Below are positions 5,146-5,277 of a stretch of 5,277 nt of DNA, piece by piece (position 1 is the first letter of the stretch; each line of letters starts with the position of its first letter). The stretch is from assembly GCA_030840185.1 (NCBI GenBank), contig JAUZFY010000215.1:1-5277 (forward strand). Direction: 5' to 3'. This stretch comes from Microbacteriaceae bacterium (GTDB lineage Bacteria > Actinomycetota > Actinomycetes > Actinomycetales > Microbacteriaceae). The position numbers and the translations under genes are program-made. The notes beneath the pieces were generated by a model, which worked only from the letters and a program-made list of their open reading frames with translations, ran no database searches and had not been told where the DNA came from.

Positions 5146-5277
5146 ATGTCAGACACGTATCCACCCACATCAGTTCCGCCATCGGACACTGGCGCAGCGT
5201 CAGACAGCACTACCTCGGGTCGCGCCAAAGAACAGGCCGCCCATGTTGCGCACGGCGCAGCCGATGCGTCGAAGCAG
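5146..5277 (+). CDS. N-terminal part of a hydrophilic, probably LEA-like/stress-associated protein (cut by window edge)
   Basis: The first 44 codons of a gene that continues beyond the window. The start ATG 5146 is supported by AAAAGGAA 5 nt upstream. The visible protein has a Ser/Thr/Pro/Asp-rich, disordered N-terminus (MSDTYPPTSVPPSDTGAASD). It then turns into an Ala/Lys/Gln/His helix (GRAKEQAAHVAHGAADASKQ) with the spacing of LEA-like or CsbD-like amphipathic repeats. Actinobacteria often encode such proteins, sometimes named nutrient-deprivation-induced or phage-holin-family proteins. In these a similar helix is followed by more repeats and sometimes membrane segments. The family call is tentative because only the low-complexity start is visible. 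An overlapping open frame from 5118 lacks a ribosome binding site and is less likely. Confidence 0.6.
   Translation, partial: MSDTYPPTSVPPSDTGAASDSTTSGRAKEQAAHVAHGAADASKQ

Noticed and set aside
4274..5228. Long minus-strand open frames opposite the coiled-coil gene.
   Set aside because: The Arg/Pro/Ser-rich composition and lack of motifs fit shadows of the plus-strand gene, whose family is recognisable.
5118..5277. Overlapping plus-strand open frame starting at ATG 5118 (MTRLMEKEPH).
   Set aside because: It has no ribosome binding site and an unlikely Cys/Trp/Arg-rich composition; the frame from 5146 has a strong ribosome binding site and a sensible composition.

Overview
This GC-rich window is chromosomal DNA of a high-GC Gram-positive actinobacterium. 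The protein families and their wording (DGPF/ECF42 module, the LYALTPDEFTAARN coiled-coil family, the MGFFDRLFG membrane protein) suggest a member of the Microbacteriaceae or a close relative. This placement comes from recognising families by eye, not from a database search. I see no tRNA, rRNA, insertion sequence or CRISPR array, and no gene-free stretch longer than about 150 bases.

Layout. A leftward block (bases 40-1754) reads, in transcription order: a 49-codon remnant of an aldo/keto reductase, a patatin-like lipid hydrolase joined to it by an ATGA stop/start overlap, and a membrane protein with a glycine-rich GGGDF-repeat tail. A 47-bp divergent intergenic region (1755-1801) separates this block from a rightward single-pass membrane protein of unknown function (1802-2356). 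After a 143-bp gap comes a rightward cluster. It holds a DGPF/YCII-domain protein (2500-2877), an ECF42-type sigma factor with a long C-terminal extension whose start overlaps the DGPF gene (2859-4103), and a conserved actinobacterial coiled-coil protein (4133-5002). After another 143-bp gap, the first 44 codons of a hydrophilic, probably LEA-like/stress-associated protein run off the right edge.

How the genes work together. The DGPF gene and sigma factor form the known ECF42 arrangement, in which the sigma factor is controlled through its own C-terminal domain rather than by an anti-sigma factor and drives the adjacent DGPF gene. An ECF-like promoter candidate lies in the gap before the DGPF gene. 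The coiled-coil gene begins about 30 bp after the sigma factor and could be co-transcribed.

The most unusual item is the aldo/keto reductase remnant. It keeps a recognisable N-terminal strand and C-terminal tail of the family, fused in frame with the whole catalytic barrel missing. It also keeps a ribosome binding site and appears to serve as a translated leader for the patatin-like gene.
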